Source of the DNA: Aldehydirespirator sp965203635
Lineage (GTDB): Bacteria; Actinomycetota; Acidimicrobiia; Acidimicrobiales; Aldehydirespiratoraceae
Assembly (NCBI GenBank): GCA_965203635.1
Contig: OZ241903.1
Location: forward strand, 620,001 to 684,000
Direction: 5' to 3'
Length of the DNA: 64,000 nucleotides
Position 1 is the stretch's first letter, and every line of letters starts with the position of its first letter. Positions 50,553-58,015 of this stretch are shown piece after piece. The position numbers were made by a program, and so were the translations under genes. Under the pieces are notes generated by a model. It did no database searches. It was not told where the DNA came from and saw only the letters and a list, made by a program, of their open reading frames with translations.

Positions 50553-50627
50553 ACCCGATGTTCTAGCTCCTGAAGCCACTCCCTCGTCAGAGAAACCCCG
50601 CCTGCTGTGTGCCGCTACGGTGCCGGG

Positions 50628-51818
50628 ATGGACGCGGCGCCGCCGAACGGCCGCGACGGCGATGACGACGCCGGCCACGGCGAGGGCCACGAACGTTCAT
50701 GGCGGGCCGCGTCCGGCCTCGTCGGCGTGCTGGCTGTTCTGGTCGTCGTTCTATGGCTGCTGAGCCTCACCAGCGACGACGGCACCGACCCCGAAGGTCG
50801 CGATGCCGACCCCGTGGACGAGGAGCTCTTCGAAGCACCGACCACGACCACCACCCTGCGAGAGGCCGAAGCCGGCACCGAAGTCGTCTCCGAGGGCGGC
50901 GAGGCCGAAGGCGCTGCTCCGGCTGAGCCGTTCAGTGGCCTGGAGGGCCGGCTGACGTACCTGAGCGGCAGCAATGTGGCGTGGGTGGACCTGGAAACCG
51001 GGGCCGTTCGAACGGTGCCCATCGAGCCGTCCGGGTCGCGCCTCGAAGTGGCCGCCCTGGAACTGCTCACCGACGGCAAGCGAACGGTCGGCCTGTCCTG
51101 GGCGGACAGTGCACCGACCGCGTTGCTCGTGTCCTCCGGCGCGGAACTGGTGCCCTCGACCCATCCGCTCGTCGACTTCTGGGTGATCAGCCGCCCCGAC
51201 GGGCCCGGCGGCACCATCCGCATGAATGCCTGGCAGGACTACGGCATCCTCACCGGCGAGTTGCAGGCCCCTCCGGGCTCCGAGGTGGTGGTGGTCCGAA
51301 ACGCGGGAGTCCTGGTGGCCCCGCCGGTGGGAAGGACATACCGCCCGACGTTCACGGGTTTCGAGGTGGTGAGCGAGCACCGGCTGCTGGCCGCCAGCGA
51401 CCAAGTGCGGGTGGAGCAGCGCTGCGACGGGCAACTCTCGTGCACGGTGGTGGTCGTGGACGCCGCCACCGGCCGGGCTTCGGAGCTACCCGAGGATTTC
51501 GTGGCCGAGCTGGCCGGTATCTCCGTGTCACCCGACAGTCGCTGGCTGCTCAACGACACCAGCCCGGCGTGGCTATTCGACCGGCAGACCGGGCAGCTGC
51601 GCCTGCTGGACGGGGGCGGCTACGGCCGACCGTTGTGGTCCGGCGACTCGACGTCGGTCGCCTGGCTGACCTCCGACCGCACGCCGACGCTGGTGGTCGC
51701 CCTGCTCGAGCCGCCCGAAGGGGGCCAGGACTGGTTCGCGGTGGAGTTGGCCGAGCTGGGAGCAGACCCCTCGCCGGGGTCGTCGTTCCTGCTCGACGCG
51801 ACCGTCAGCCAGCCGTGA
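50628..51818 (+). CDS. Membrane-anchored extracytoplasmic protein, beta-propeller-like
   Basis: A 396-residue protein. A charged cytosolic segment is followed by a transmembrane helix (ASGLVGVLAVLVVVLWLLSL, about residues 26-45), an acidic/Thr-rich linker (about 50-100) and a beta-rich domain with repeated four-strand patterns (LTYLSGSNVAWVDLETGAVR; SPDSRWLLNDTSPAWLFDRQ; PLWSGDSTSVAWLTSDR) like WD40/PD40 blades. One Cys pair (QRCDGQLSCTV). Function unknown. The ATG at 50628 is preferred over a GTG at 50607. A 22-bp direct repeat covers its 3' end. Confidence 0.75.
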   Translation: MDAAPPNGRDGDDDAGHGEGHERSWRAASGLVGVLAVLVVVLWLLSLTSDDGTDPEGRDADPVDEELFEAPTTTTTLREAEAGTEVVSEGGEAEGAAPAEPFSGLEGRLTYLSGSNVAWVDLETGAVRTVPIEPSGSRLEVAALELLTDGKRTVGLSWADSAPTALLVSSGAELVPSTHPLVDFWVISRPDGPGGTIRMNAWQDYGILTGELQAPPGSEVVVVRNAGVLVAPPVGRTYRPTFTGFEVVSEHRLLAASDQVRVEQRCDGQLSCTVVVVDAATGRASELPEDFVAELAGISVSPDSRWLLNDTSPAWLFDRQTGQLRLLDGGGYGRPLWSGDSTSVAWLTSDRTPTLVVALLEPPEGGQDWFAVELAELGADPSPGSSFLLDATVSQP

Positions 51819-51839
51819 GCACCCTGCTCGACGCGACCG

Positions 51840-52643
51840 TCAGCCCGAAGTGAGTTCGGCCGCCCCGAAGATCACGCCGAAGCGCACGCACCAGATCGCC
51901 ACCGTGGAGTAGTGGTCGAGGTCGAGCCCGACGGGGATCTCGTAGTTCTGCGAGCCGACGTTGCCCTTGAGGTCGCCTAGGTCGACGAAGTCGTCGTCGA
52001 ACTGGCCGGCTGGGGCGTCGGTCGGGGCGGACGACAGGTACACGTTCAGGTCGGGGCCGTTGTCGGTGCGGAAGTCCTCGAACCGCAGGAACCGCTGGCC
52101 GCTGCCGTCGCCGAGCACCAGGGCGCTGCCCTCGGTGGGATGGGAACGGTCGATGAACGATCCGGACGCCTCCACGATGATCTGCGGCTCGGCCGGCTCA
52201 GGCTGGGTCTCGGTGGGCTGCGTCTCGGTGGGCTCGGTTGTGTCAGCAGGCTGGGCCTCCTCGCCCTCGGGCTCGGGGACGCCGGGCTTCGGGATCTCGG
52301 ACTGGGCCTCGTCGCCGGGCTCGGTCGCCTCGCCAGCGGTGGCCTCCGACGTCACCGGCCCGGGCATGTCGGGCATGGGCTCGTCGACCTCGTCGACCAT
52401 GGGCATGTCGTCTTCCGCCATGGCGTCGTTCATGGCGTCGGCCATGTCCTCGGTCGTCTCGTCGCCTTCAATGCCCGACGGGGCCGGGCCCGCGGTGAAG
52501 AACGGGAGCGCCTCGTCCACCTCGTCGTCCTGGAAGTACGTCTGGAAGGCGAAGAAGCCGAACACCAGCCAGGCTCCCACCCCCGCCAGTACTACCCCTG
52601 CCGGGAGCGCCCAGCGCCAGTGCCGTCGGATCCAGGATCTCAT
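51840..52643 (-). CDS. DM13-domain membrane protein
   Basis: A 267-residue protein with an N-terminal transmembrane helix (WALPAGVVLAGVGAWLVFGFFAF, about residues 11-33), a long acidic Pro/Glu/Thr linker (about 40-165) and a C-terminal DM13 domain (about 165-265: GSFIDRSHPTEGSALVL, LRFEDFRTDNGPDLNVYLS, DLGDLKGNVGSQNYEIP, VAIWCVRFGVIFGAAEL). DM13 is proposed to act in electron transfer, with one key Cys (in IWCVRF). ATG 52643 preferred over GTG 52646. Confidence 0.88.
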   Translation of the reverse strand: MRSWIRRHWRWALPAGVVLAGVGAWLVFGFFAFQTYFQDDEVDEALPFFTAGPAPSGIEGDETTEDMADAMNDAMAEDDMPMVDEVDEPMPDMPGPVTSEATAGEATEPGDEAQSEIPKPGVPEPEGEEAQPADTTEPTETQPTETQPEPAEPQIIVEASGSFIDRSHPTEGSALVLGDGSGQRFLRFEDFRTDNGPDLNVYLSSAPTDAPAGQFDDDFVDLGDLKGNVGSQNYEIPVGLDLDHYSTVAIWCVRFGVIFGAAELTSG

Positions 52644-52744
52644 CACTCCAAATTATCGCCGCCCGGCGCCGCAGATTTCAGAGACTTCTTCGGAACAACG
52701 GAGCCGGGGACCCCGATCTCGCTCCCGCCGCTAGGTTCGGAGCC

Positions 52745-53590
52745 ATGAGCGCGCAGGCCGTGTGGGTGAACGGACGGATGGTCGAGCCCGACCACCCGCA
52801 TCTGCGGGCCGACGACCACGGCGTGATTGTGGGCGACGGCGTCTTCGAGACGCTGCTGGTTGTGCCCGACGGCGCCGGGGTGGCCGCCTTCGCGGTGCGC
52901 CGGCATCTTGCGCGTCTGCGCCGCTCGGCCCGAGCGCTGCGCTTCGAGTGCCCCTACAGCGACGACGAATTGCGGGCCGCGATCGCCCGGTGCCTCGACG
53001 CCGCGCCCGAGGCCGGGATCGTGCGGGTCACGGCGACCAGCGGCGGCGGCCCGCTGGGGTCCGGGCGAAGCGGGGCGCGGGGCTCGGCCATCGTGATCGC
53101 CGGCAACCGGCCGCCCGACTACCCACCGGGCACCGCGGTCTCGACCGTGCCGTTCCCCCGCAACGAGCGGGGCGCCATGGCCGGCGTCAAGACGACCTCC
53201 TATGCCGAGAACGTGCTGGCCCTCGACGTGGTCCGGGAGCGGGGCGCGTCGGAGGCGATCTTCGCCGACACCCGGGGCCGTGTCAGCGAGGGCACCGGGT
53301 CAAACATCTTCTGGTCCGACGGGACGCGGCTGCACACGCCGCCGCTGGACACCGGCTGCCTGGCCGGGGTCACCCGGGCGCTGCTGCTGGAGCGGCTCGA
53401 TGTGGCCGAGACGCACCTGCCTGTGGCGGAGCTTCCCCACGTTCCCGAGGCCTTCCTGGCCTCCTCCACCCGGGCGGTCCAGTCGATCGCCCGCATCGAC
53501 GGCACCGAGCTGCCGGTGGTGGACGGCCCGTTGACGGCGGCCGCGGCCGCGCTGATGGCCGATCTGATGGCCAACGACATCGACCCGTGA
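52745..53590 (+). CDS. Aminotransferase class IV (aminodeoxychorismate lyase/BCAT-like)
   Basis: A 281-residue fold-type IV PLP enzyme: DDHGVIVGDGVFETLLV at the N terminus, the PLP-lysine region GVKTTSYAENVLALD (about residues 146-160), EAIFADTRGRVSEGTGSNIF, and LDTGCLAGVTRALLLE. Members are branched-chain or D-amino-acid transaminases and 4-amino-4-deoxychorismate lyases; the short length fits the last. tadA follows by 28 bp on the same strand. Confidence 0.88.
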   Translation: MSAQAVWVNGRMVEPDHPHLRADDHGVIVGDGVFETLLVVPDGAGVAAFAVRRHLARLRRSARALRFECPYSDDELRAAIARCLDAAPEAGIVRVTATSGGGPLGSGRSGARGSAIVIAGNRPPDYPPGTAVSTVPFPRNERGAMAGVKTTSYAENVLALDVVRERGASEAIFADTRGRVSEGTGSNIFWSDGTRLHTPPLDTGCLAGVTRALLLERLDVAETHLPVAELPHVPEAFLASSTRAVQSIARIDGTELPVVDGPLTAAAAALMADLMANDIDP

Positions 53591-53618
53591 CCCTGACCAC
53601 ACACGTCTCGGCAGCATC

Positions 53619-54107
53619 GTGACCGACGACGAGCTGATGGAGCTGGCTCTGGCCGAGGCCCGGCTGGCGCCCACCCACGGCGACGTGCCGGTGGGCGCGG
53701 CGGTGTGGCACGACGGCGAGGTGGTCGCCCGGCGCCACAACGAGCGCGAGCGCACCGGCGACCCGACCGCCCACGCCGAGACCCTGGCGGTGCGCGACGC
53801 CGCCGCCCGCTTGGGCGACTGGCGCCTGGACGGGTCCACGGTGGCCGTGACCCTGGAGCCGTGCCCCATGTGCGCGGGAGCGCTGCAGCAGGCCCGGGTG
53901 GGCCGGGTCGTCTACGGCGCCGACGACCCCAAGGCAGGCGCTCTCGGCTCGCTCTACAACCTGGGCGCCGACCCCCGGCTCAACCACGAGTTCGAAGTGG
54001 TGCCGGGCGTTCGGGCCGGCGAGTGCGCCGCCCTGTTGCAGGAGTTCTTCTCGGGGCTGCGGGGCGCCGATCCGGGCGCGGCACCCGAGCAGGAGGCCCG
54101 CCGGTAG
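53619..54107 (+). CDS. tadA: tRNA-specific adenosine deaminase TadA
   Basis: A 162-residue deaminase with zinc/catalytic motifs HAE (residues 52-54) and PCPMC (Cys 81 and 84). It also has the tRNA-anticodon-contact features GDVPVGAAVW and YGADDPKAGALGSLYNL. It converts A34 to inosine in tRNA-Arg(ACG). GTG start at 53619. It ends 10 bp before tRNA-Ser(CGA); tadA beside a tRNA-Ser is a common actinobacterial arrangement. Confidence 0.94.
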   Translation: MTDDELMELALAEARLAPTHGDVPVGAAVWHDGEVVARRHNERERTGDPTAHAETLAVRDAAARLGDWRLDGSTVAVTLEPCPMCAGALQQARVGRVVYGADDPKAGALGSLYNLGADPRLNHEFEVVPGVRAGECAALLQEFFSGLRGADPGAAPEQEARR

Positions 54108-54117
54108 CCTCTGCGGC

Positions 54118-54204
54118 GGAGAGTTGCCAGAGCGGACGAATGGGGCGGCCTCGAAAGCCGTTGTGGCCTCCGGGTCACCATGGGTTCGAATCCCATACTC
54201 TCCG
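54118..54204 (+). tRNA. tRNA-Ser (anticodon CGA)
   Basis: An 87-nt class II tRNA: acceptor GGAGAGT (54118-54124) with ACTCTCC (54197-54203), anticodon loop CTCGAAA (CGA at 54152-54154), a long variable arm and T loop TTCGAAT. Discriminator G; CCA not encoded. Followed, like the other tRNA-Ser, by the 89-nt segment and an IS481 copy. Confidence 0.96.
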
Positions 54205-54293
54205 CTGAGACATGGGTCAAAAATACCCTTTCAACTGAGCTTTTGCGGATCCGTCGCTGATGTGGTGTCAGTTATGGTGTCAGGCAGCGTCCC
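54205..54293 (+). repeat. Conserved 89-nt segment behind tRNA-Ser (copy 2)
   Basis: Counterpart of 34071-34159: same length, same first 20 and last 19 bases, with substitutions between. It is followed by ACGGG and a copy of the IS right-end sequence. See copy 1. Confidence 0.75.
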
Positions 54294-54313
54294 ACGGGTA
54301 CCGGAACTTGACA

Positions 54314-56039
54314 TGTGCTGTCCCGGGTGATGCTTGACGCGTTGGCTCCGGTAGGTGTGTGACACTTCGGGGACGCGGTTCCGGTAGCTGGGCGACACTG
54401 GCTCCGGTAGCTGTGTTACACCTCGATGGTCCACGTCTGGTGGTGCTGAGCCCTCTTCAGTGTGTGGCGGCCTGGTCGTCACGAAGTGGGAGGGGGTCGT
54501 CATGTTGGTGGAGCTCGGTGTGGTGGAGCAGAGGCATGCGGCGGTGTTGGAGGTGCTGCGCGACGGCGCTGCGGTGTCCGAGGTGGCCCTGCGGTTCGGG
54601 GTGACCCGCCAGACGGTGCACCGGTGGCTCAGGCGGTATGCGGCGAGAGGTTTGGCGGGGCTGGCCGATGGGTCGCCGCGGCCGGGTTCGTGCCCGCACC
54701 AGATGCCGCCGGAGGTCGAGGCGCTGGTGGTTGGTCTGCGCCGGGAGAATCCGGGGTGGGGTCCGCGCACGCTGTTGTTCGGTCTCGAGGCCCGAGGTGT
54801 GGTGCCGTTGCCGGGGAGGTCGTCGGTGTATCGGTGCCTGGTGCGTCACGGGCTGATCCAGCCTGAGGCGAGAAGGCGCAAGCGATCCGACTACAAGCGC
54901 TGGGAGCGCAGCCGGGCGATGGAGCTGTGGCAGATGGACGTGATGGGCGGGGTGATGCTCACTGACGGCTCCAAAGCGTCGGTGGTGACCGGGCTCGATG
55001 ACCATTCGCGGTTCGCGGTGTCAGCTCATGTGGTGGAGCGGGCCACGTCGCGGCCGACGTGCGACGCGCTCGCCAAGTCAATGCGGGCGTGGGGGGTGCC
55101 TGATCAGGTCCTGACCGACAACGCAAAGGTGTTCACGGGCCGGTTCGGGCCCAGCGCGGCCGGTGAGGTGCTGTTTGATCGGATCTGCCGCGAGAACGGG
55201 ATCCGGCATCTGTTGACGGCGCCTCGGTCGCCGACGACGACGGGCAAGGTGGAGCGGTTCCACAAGACGCTTCGCCAGGAGTTCCTCGCCGGCAAGGTGT
55301 TCGAGTCGATCGAAGACGCCCAGGCGCAGCTCGACGGCTGGGTGCGGCACTACAACTTCGAGCGCCGCCACCAGGGCATCGGCGATGTGGTGCCGTGGGA
55401 GAGGTTTCGCCTGGTTGTCGAGGACCGCCCCGCGAGGGTCAAGCGAGCCGAGCCCGCACCGGCGCCGCAGACGACCACAGAGGCGACGGCCACTCGCAAA
55501 GTCGCCCGCTCGGGCAAGATCAGCTTCGCAGCCCAGCAGTATGCGGTCGGGGTGTGGCTCGCCGGTGAGACCGTCGAGGTCACTGTGGACGCGGGGCTGG
55601 TGACGGTCAGTCACCGCGGTGTGGTGGTGGCCACCCACGCCCAGCGTCACAGCCCCGCCAAGGGCGCCAAGGCTCTGCGCCGCCGCGCCAGAGCCCAGCC
55701 CAGCCGCAGCACGAGGCCTCGCCAGGCGACGGTGGGCCAGGTGGTGACCCGCAAGGTCGACTCCGGGGGCTGCGTGTCGTTCGCGGGGGCCACCTATCGC
55801 GCCGGCAGAGCCCATCGGGGACGCCAGGTCCAGGTCGCGATCGTCGACAACACAGTCGAGATCTCAGCCGGCGGCGAGGTCCTGCGGATCCATGCCGTCA
55901 AGCACGATCGCAGCCGTGAGCACGGAGCGTTCGCCAACGCCGGCGGCCGCCCGTCACGCATCAACGCCGCCTGAAACCCGCACCGGGCTGTAACACAGCT
56001 ACCGGAGCCAACCTGTAACACGGGTACCGGAACTTGACA
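54314..56039 (+). mobile_element. IS481-family insertion sequence, copy 2
   Basis: A 1726-bp element matching copy 1 over its whole length, in the same orientation, 20136 bp away. Flanked by a 15-bp direct repeat TACCGGAACTTGACA (54299-54313 and 56040-56054). The left flank from CACGGG onward equals the IS's own right terminus, so this copy inserted at, or beside, the scar of an earlier one. It sits 109 nt behind tRNA-Ser(CGA). Confidence 0.9.
54502..55974 (+). CDS. IS481-family transposase, copy 2
   Basis: Residue-for-residue the same 490-aa DDE transposase as at 34366-35838, with intact helix-turn-helix and catalytic D, D, E blocks (LWQMDVM, VLTDNAKVF, TGKVERFHKTL). Identity in all reading frames implies the two copies separated very recently. 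Confidence 0.92.
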   Translation: MLVELGVVEQRHAAVLEVLRDGAAVSEVALRFGVTRQTVHRWLRRYAARGLAGLADGSPRPGSCPHQMPPEVEALVVGLRRENPGWGPRTLLFGLEARGVVPLPGRSSVYRCLVRHGLIQPEARRRKRSDYKRWERSRAMELWQMDVMGGVMLTDGSKASVVTGLDDHSRFAVSAHVVERATSRPTCDALAKSMRAWGVPDQVLTDNAKVFTGRFGPSAAGEVLFDRICRENGIRHLLTAPRSPTTTGKVERFHKTLRQEFLAGKVFESIEDAQAQLDGWVRHYNFERRHQGIGDVVPWERFRLVVEDRPARVKRAEPAPAPQTTTEATATRKVARSGKISFAAQQYAVGVWLAGETVEVTVDAGLVTVSHRGVVVATHAQRHSPAKGAKALRRRARAQPSRSTRPRQATVGQVVTRKVDSGGCVSFAGATYRAGRAHRGRQVQVAIVDNTVEISAGGEVLRIHAVKHDRSREHGAFANAGGRPSRINAA

Positions 56040-56085
56040 TACCGGAACTTGACATACCGGGACTTGACAGCGGGACTTGACATGC
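56040..56085 (+). repeat. IS end-scar array
   Basis: Three consecutive units ending in ACTTGACA (TACCGGAACTTGACA, TACCGGGACTTGACA, GCGGGACTTGACA), the last also present behind copy 1. They look like serial target duplications or end remnants from repeated insertion at one spot. Confidence 0.6.
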
Positions 56086-56134
56086 GCCGGCAGCGGTGAT
56101 CTACAAGGATCGGCGCTGCTGTAGTTTGGCCAGC

Positions 56135-56989
56135 ATGAGCGACGACTATGTCCTGTACAGCACGTCGGGGTCCACGGCGACGATCACTCTGAACCGTCCC
56201 GAGCGTCTCAACGCGATCGTCAAGCCGATGTGGGCCCGGCTCGACGATTTCGTCGCGGAGGCCAACCGCGACCCCGCTGTGAAGGTTGTCGTGGTGCGCG
56301 GCGCGGGGCGGGCGTTCTGTGCCGGGTTCGACTTCGGCGCCGGCGGAGACCTCGCCGCAGGGCGCGAGCAGGGCCGTGCCTGGGACCCGGGACGCGATGC
56401 CATGGCCGTCACGAACCGCTGGGACGGCCCGGTGCCCAACTTTATGAGCCTGTGGTCGAGCCCCAAGCCGACCATCGCCGCGGTGCACGGCTGGTGCGTC
56501 GGGGGCGGCTCAGACCTGGCCCTGTCGGCCGACCTCGTCGTCGCGGCCGACGACACCCAGATCGGCACGCCGTACTCGCGGGTCTGGGGCTGCTACCTGA
56601 CGGCCATGTGGGTGTACCGGCTCGGACTGGCCAAGGCCAAGGAGTACGCGCTCACCGGCAGGCCGCTGTCGGGGGCCGAGGCGGCCCGCATCGAGCTGGT
56701 CAACCAGGCCGTCCCCGCCGACCGGCTCGACGACACGGTGGCGCAACTGGCCGCACAGCTCTCCAGCATCCCGTCGTCGCAGCTCGCCGCCATGAAGCTG
56801 GTGGTCAACCAGGCCTACGAGGCGATGGGGCTGCGCAACTCCCAGGTGCTCGGATCGATCCTCGACGGCGCGATGCGCAACACCCCCGAAGCGCTGGCCT
56901 TCATCGACACCGCCATGACCCAGGGAGTGCCCGCCGCCGTCGCCCAAAGGGACGGCCCCTTCGGCGACTACAGCCAGCGCCCCGCATGA
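56135..56989 (+). CDS. Enoyl-CoA hydratase/isomerase family protein
   Basis: A 284-residue crotonase-fold protein: STSGSTATITLNRPERLNAI, VRGAGRAFCAGFDFG (oxyanion Gly), AAVHGWCVGGGSDLALSADLVVA (second oxyanion Gly and catalytic region), and ALTGRPLSGAEAARIELVNQ. It has a long loop after the first motif (GGDLAAGREQGRAWDPGRD). Likely acts in beta-oxidation; the substrate is not fixed. The ATG at 56135 gives MSDDYVLYS. Confidence 0.9.
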   Translation: MSDDYVLYSTSGSTATITLNRPERLNAIVKPMWARLDDFVAEANRDPAVKVVVVRGAGRAFCAGFDFGAGGDLAAGREQGRAWDPGRDAMAVTNRWDGPVPNFMSLWSSPKPTIAAVHGWCVGGGSDLALSADLVVAADDTQIGTPYSRVWGCYLTAMWVYRLGLAKAKEYALTGRPLSGAEAARIELVNQAVPADRLDDTVAQLAAQLSSIPSSQLAAMKLVVNQAYEAMGLRNSQVLGSILDGAMRNTPEALAFIDTAMTQGVPAAVAQRDGPFGDYSQRPA

Positions 56990-57069
56990 CACCCGCGACA
57001 TACCGCTAGCACCCGCAGGCGGCGGCCGGGAGAGTACGGGCGCCGAGGCTCGATTCGATCTGCAATTCC

Positions 57070-57306
57070 TCAGCCGGGCGTGGTGGGTTGGGGGTCGGCG
57101 TCGGGGCGGTTGCGAGCCCGGTTCAGGAAGGCTGCCATGTGGGCGCGGGCGGCGGCCTCGGCGGGGCAGAACCTCAGCGGGTCGGTGCCGCGACCTCGGG
57201 TGATGCCGGTGGCGTAGAGAGCGTCGATCTGGTCGGCGGCCCAGCTCCGCAGAATATCTGGCTTTGTGTTGTCACCCTTGGCCCTGTCGCAGAGCGCCCA
57301 GCCCAT
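57070..57306 (-). CDS. SLH-repeat-like small protein or fragment
   Basis: A 78-residue ORF, 16 bp behind the N-formylglutamate amidohydrolase gene. It contains one repeat of the actinobacterial SLH-like type: IDALYATGITRGRGTDPLRF then CPAEAAARAHMAAFLNRA. Full-length members have several such repeats and a signal peptide; none is here, so this is a truncated gene or a pseudogene. It has a GGAG ribosome-site-like sequence. Confidence 0.5.
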   Translation of the reverse strand: MGWALCDRAKGDNTKPDILRSWAADQIDALYATGITRGRGTDPLRFCPAEAAARAHMAAFLNRARNRPDADPQPTTPG

Positions 57307-57322
57307 ACTCTCCGCCGCTTCT

Positions 57323-58015
57323 TCAGGTGTGGCGTTGTGTCCAGCGTTGCAGGGCGGTGAGCACGACGTGGCGCTTGCCTTCGTTGGGCATGAAGGGGGC
57401 TCGGGACAGCTCGATCTGGATCCAGGGCATCTCGGCCGCGTGGAAGCGGGTGATGTAGCCGCCGTCGTAGGGGTCGTTGATCCTCACCGGCCCCTCCAGT
57501 TGGTCCTGGAAGCAGTCCCTCAGCGACTCGATCCACTCCTGCGGGCAGGTTCCGTCGCCGTTGCTTAGGCACACCCAGGGCCGCTCGATACCCGGATCCG
57601 GTCCCAGCGGCGGCCCCACCGCGGCCATCGTGTGGCAGTCGACGCCCAGGACCCATTCCCCGGAGCACCCCAGCTCGGTCAATCGCTGGTGGTAGGGGGC
57701 GTGGTAGGCATCGAGGAGGTCGTCGATCTCGGCGTGCGTCAGCGGACGCTTCCACACCTCGACGTCCCAGCAGGTGTGGGTCTTCACCACACCATCGGCC
57801 TTGCGGTTGTCGCGGGCCCGGTTCATGTCGACGATGGCCCGAGCCACGTCGGTGGTGACGAGGGTCCCGACCTCCTCCTCGAAGGAGTAGATCTCGTCCG
57901 AGCCGCCGTCGCCGTCGTCGGCGACCTCCGCGGGCGTGAGCGCGCACAGTGGCTCGATCTCGGCCGGCACCCGCAGGCCACCGTGGGGCACCGACACCAG
58001 CAGCGGCAGCATCAT
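57323..58015 (-). CDS. N-formylglutamate amidohydrolase family protein
   Basis: A 230-residue FGase: VSVPHGGLRVPAEI, IVDMNRARDNRKADGVVKTHTCW, the zinc-ligand stretch LLDAYHAPYHQRL, LGVDCHTMAAVGP (Asp-x-His), and CLSNGDGTC. It hydrolyses N-formylglutamate or a related acylated amino acid. The ATG at 58015 overlaps the gamma-glutamyltransferase stop (ATGA). The family and the operon suggest breakdown of an acylated or gamma-linked glutamyl compound. Confidence 0.86.
   Translation of the reverse strand: MMLPLLVSVPHGGLRVPAEIEPLCALTPAEVADDGDGGSDEIYSFEEEVGTLVTTDVARAIVDMNRARDNRKADGVVKTHTCWDVEVWKRPLTHAEIDDLLDAYHAPYHQRLTELGCSGEWVLGVDCHTMAAVGPPLGPDPGIERPWVCLSNGDGTCPQEWIESLRDCFQDQLEGPVRINDPYDGGYITRFHAAEMPWIQIELSRAPFMPNEGKRHVVLTALQRWTQRHT

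Noticed and set aside
34178..56039. Composite transposon carrying the island
   Set aside because: The two IS copies each have their own target duplications and the interval also contains ordinary chromosomal genes (SDR, tadA, tRNA-Ser); a single mobilised unit is not shown.
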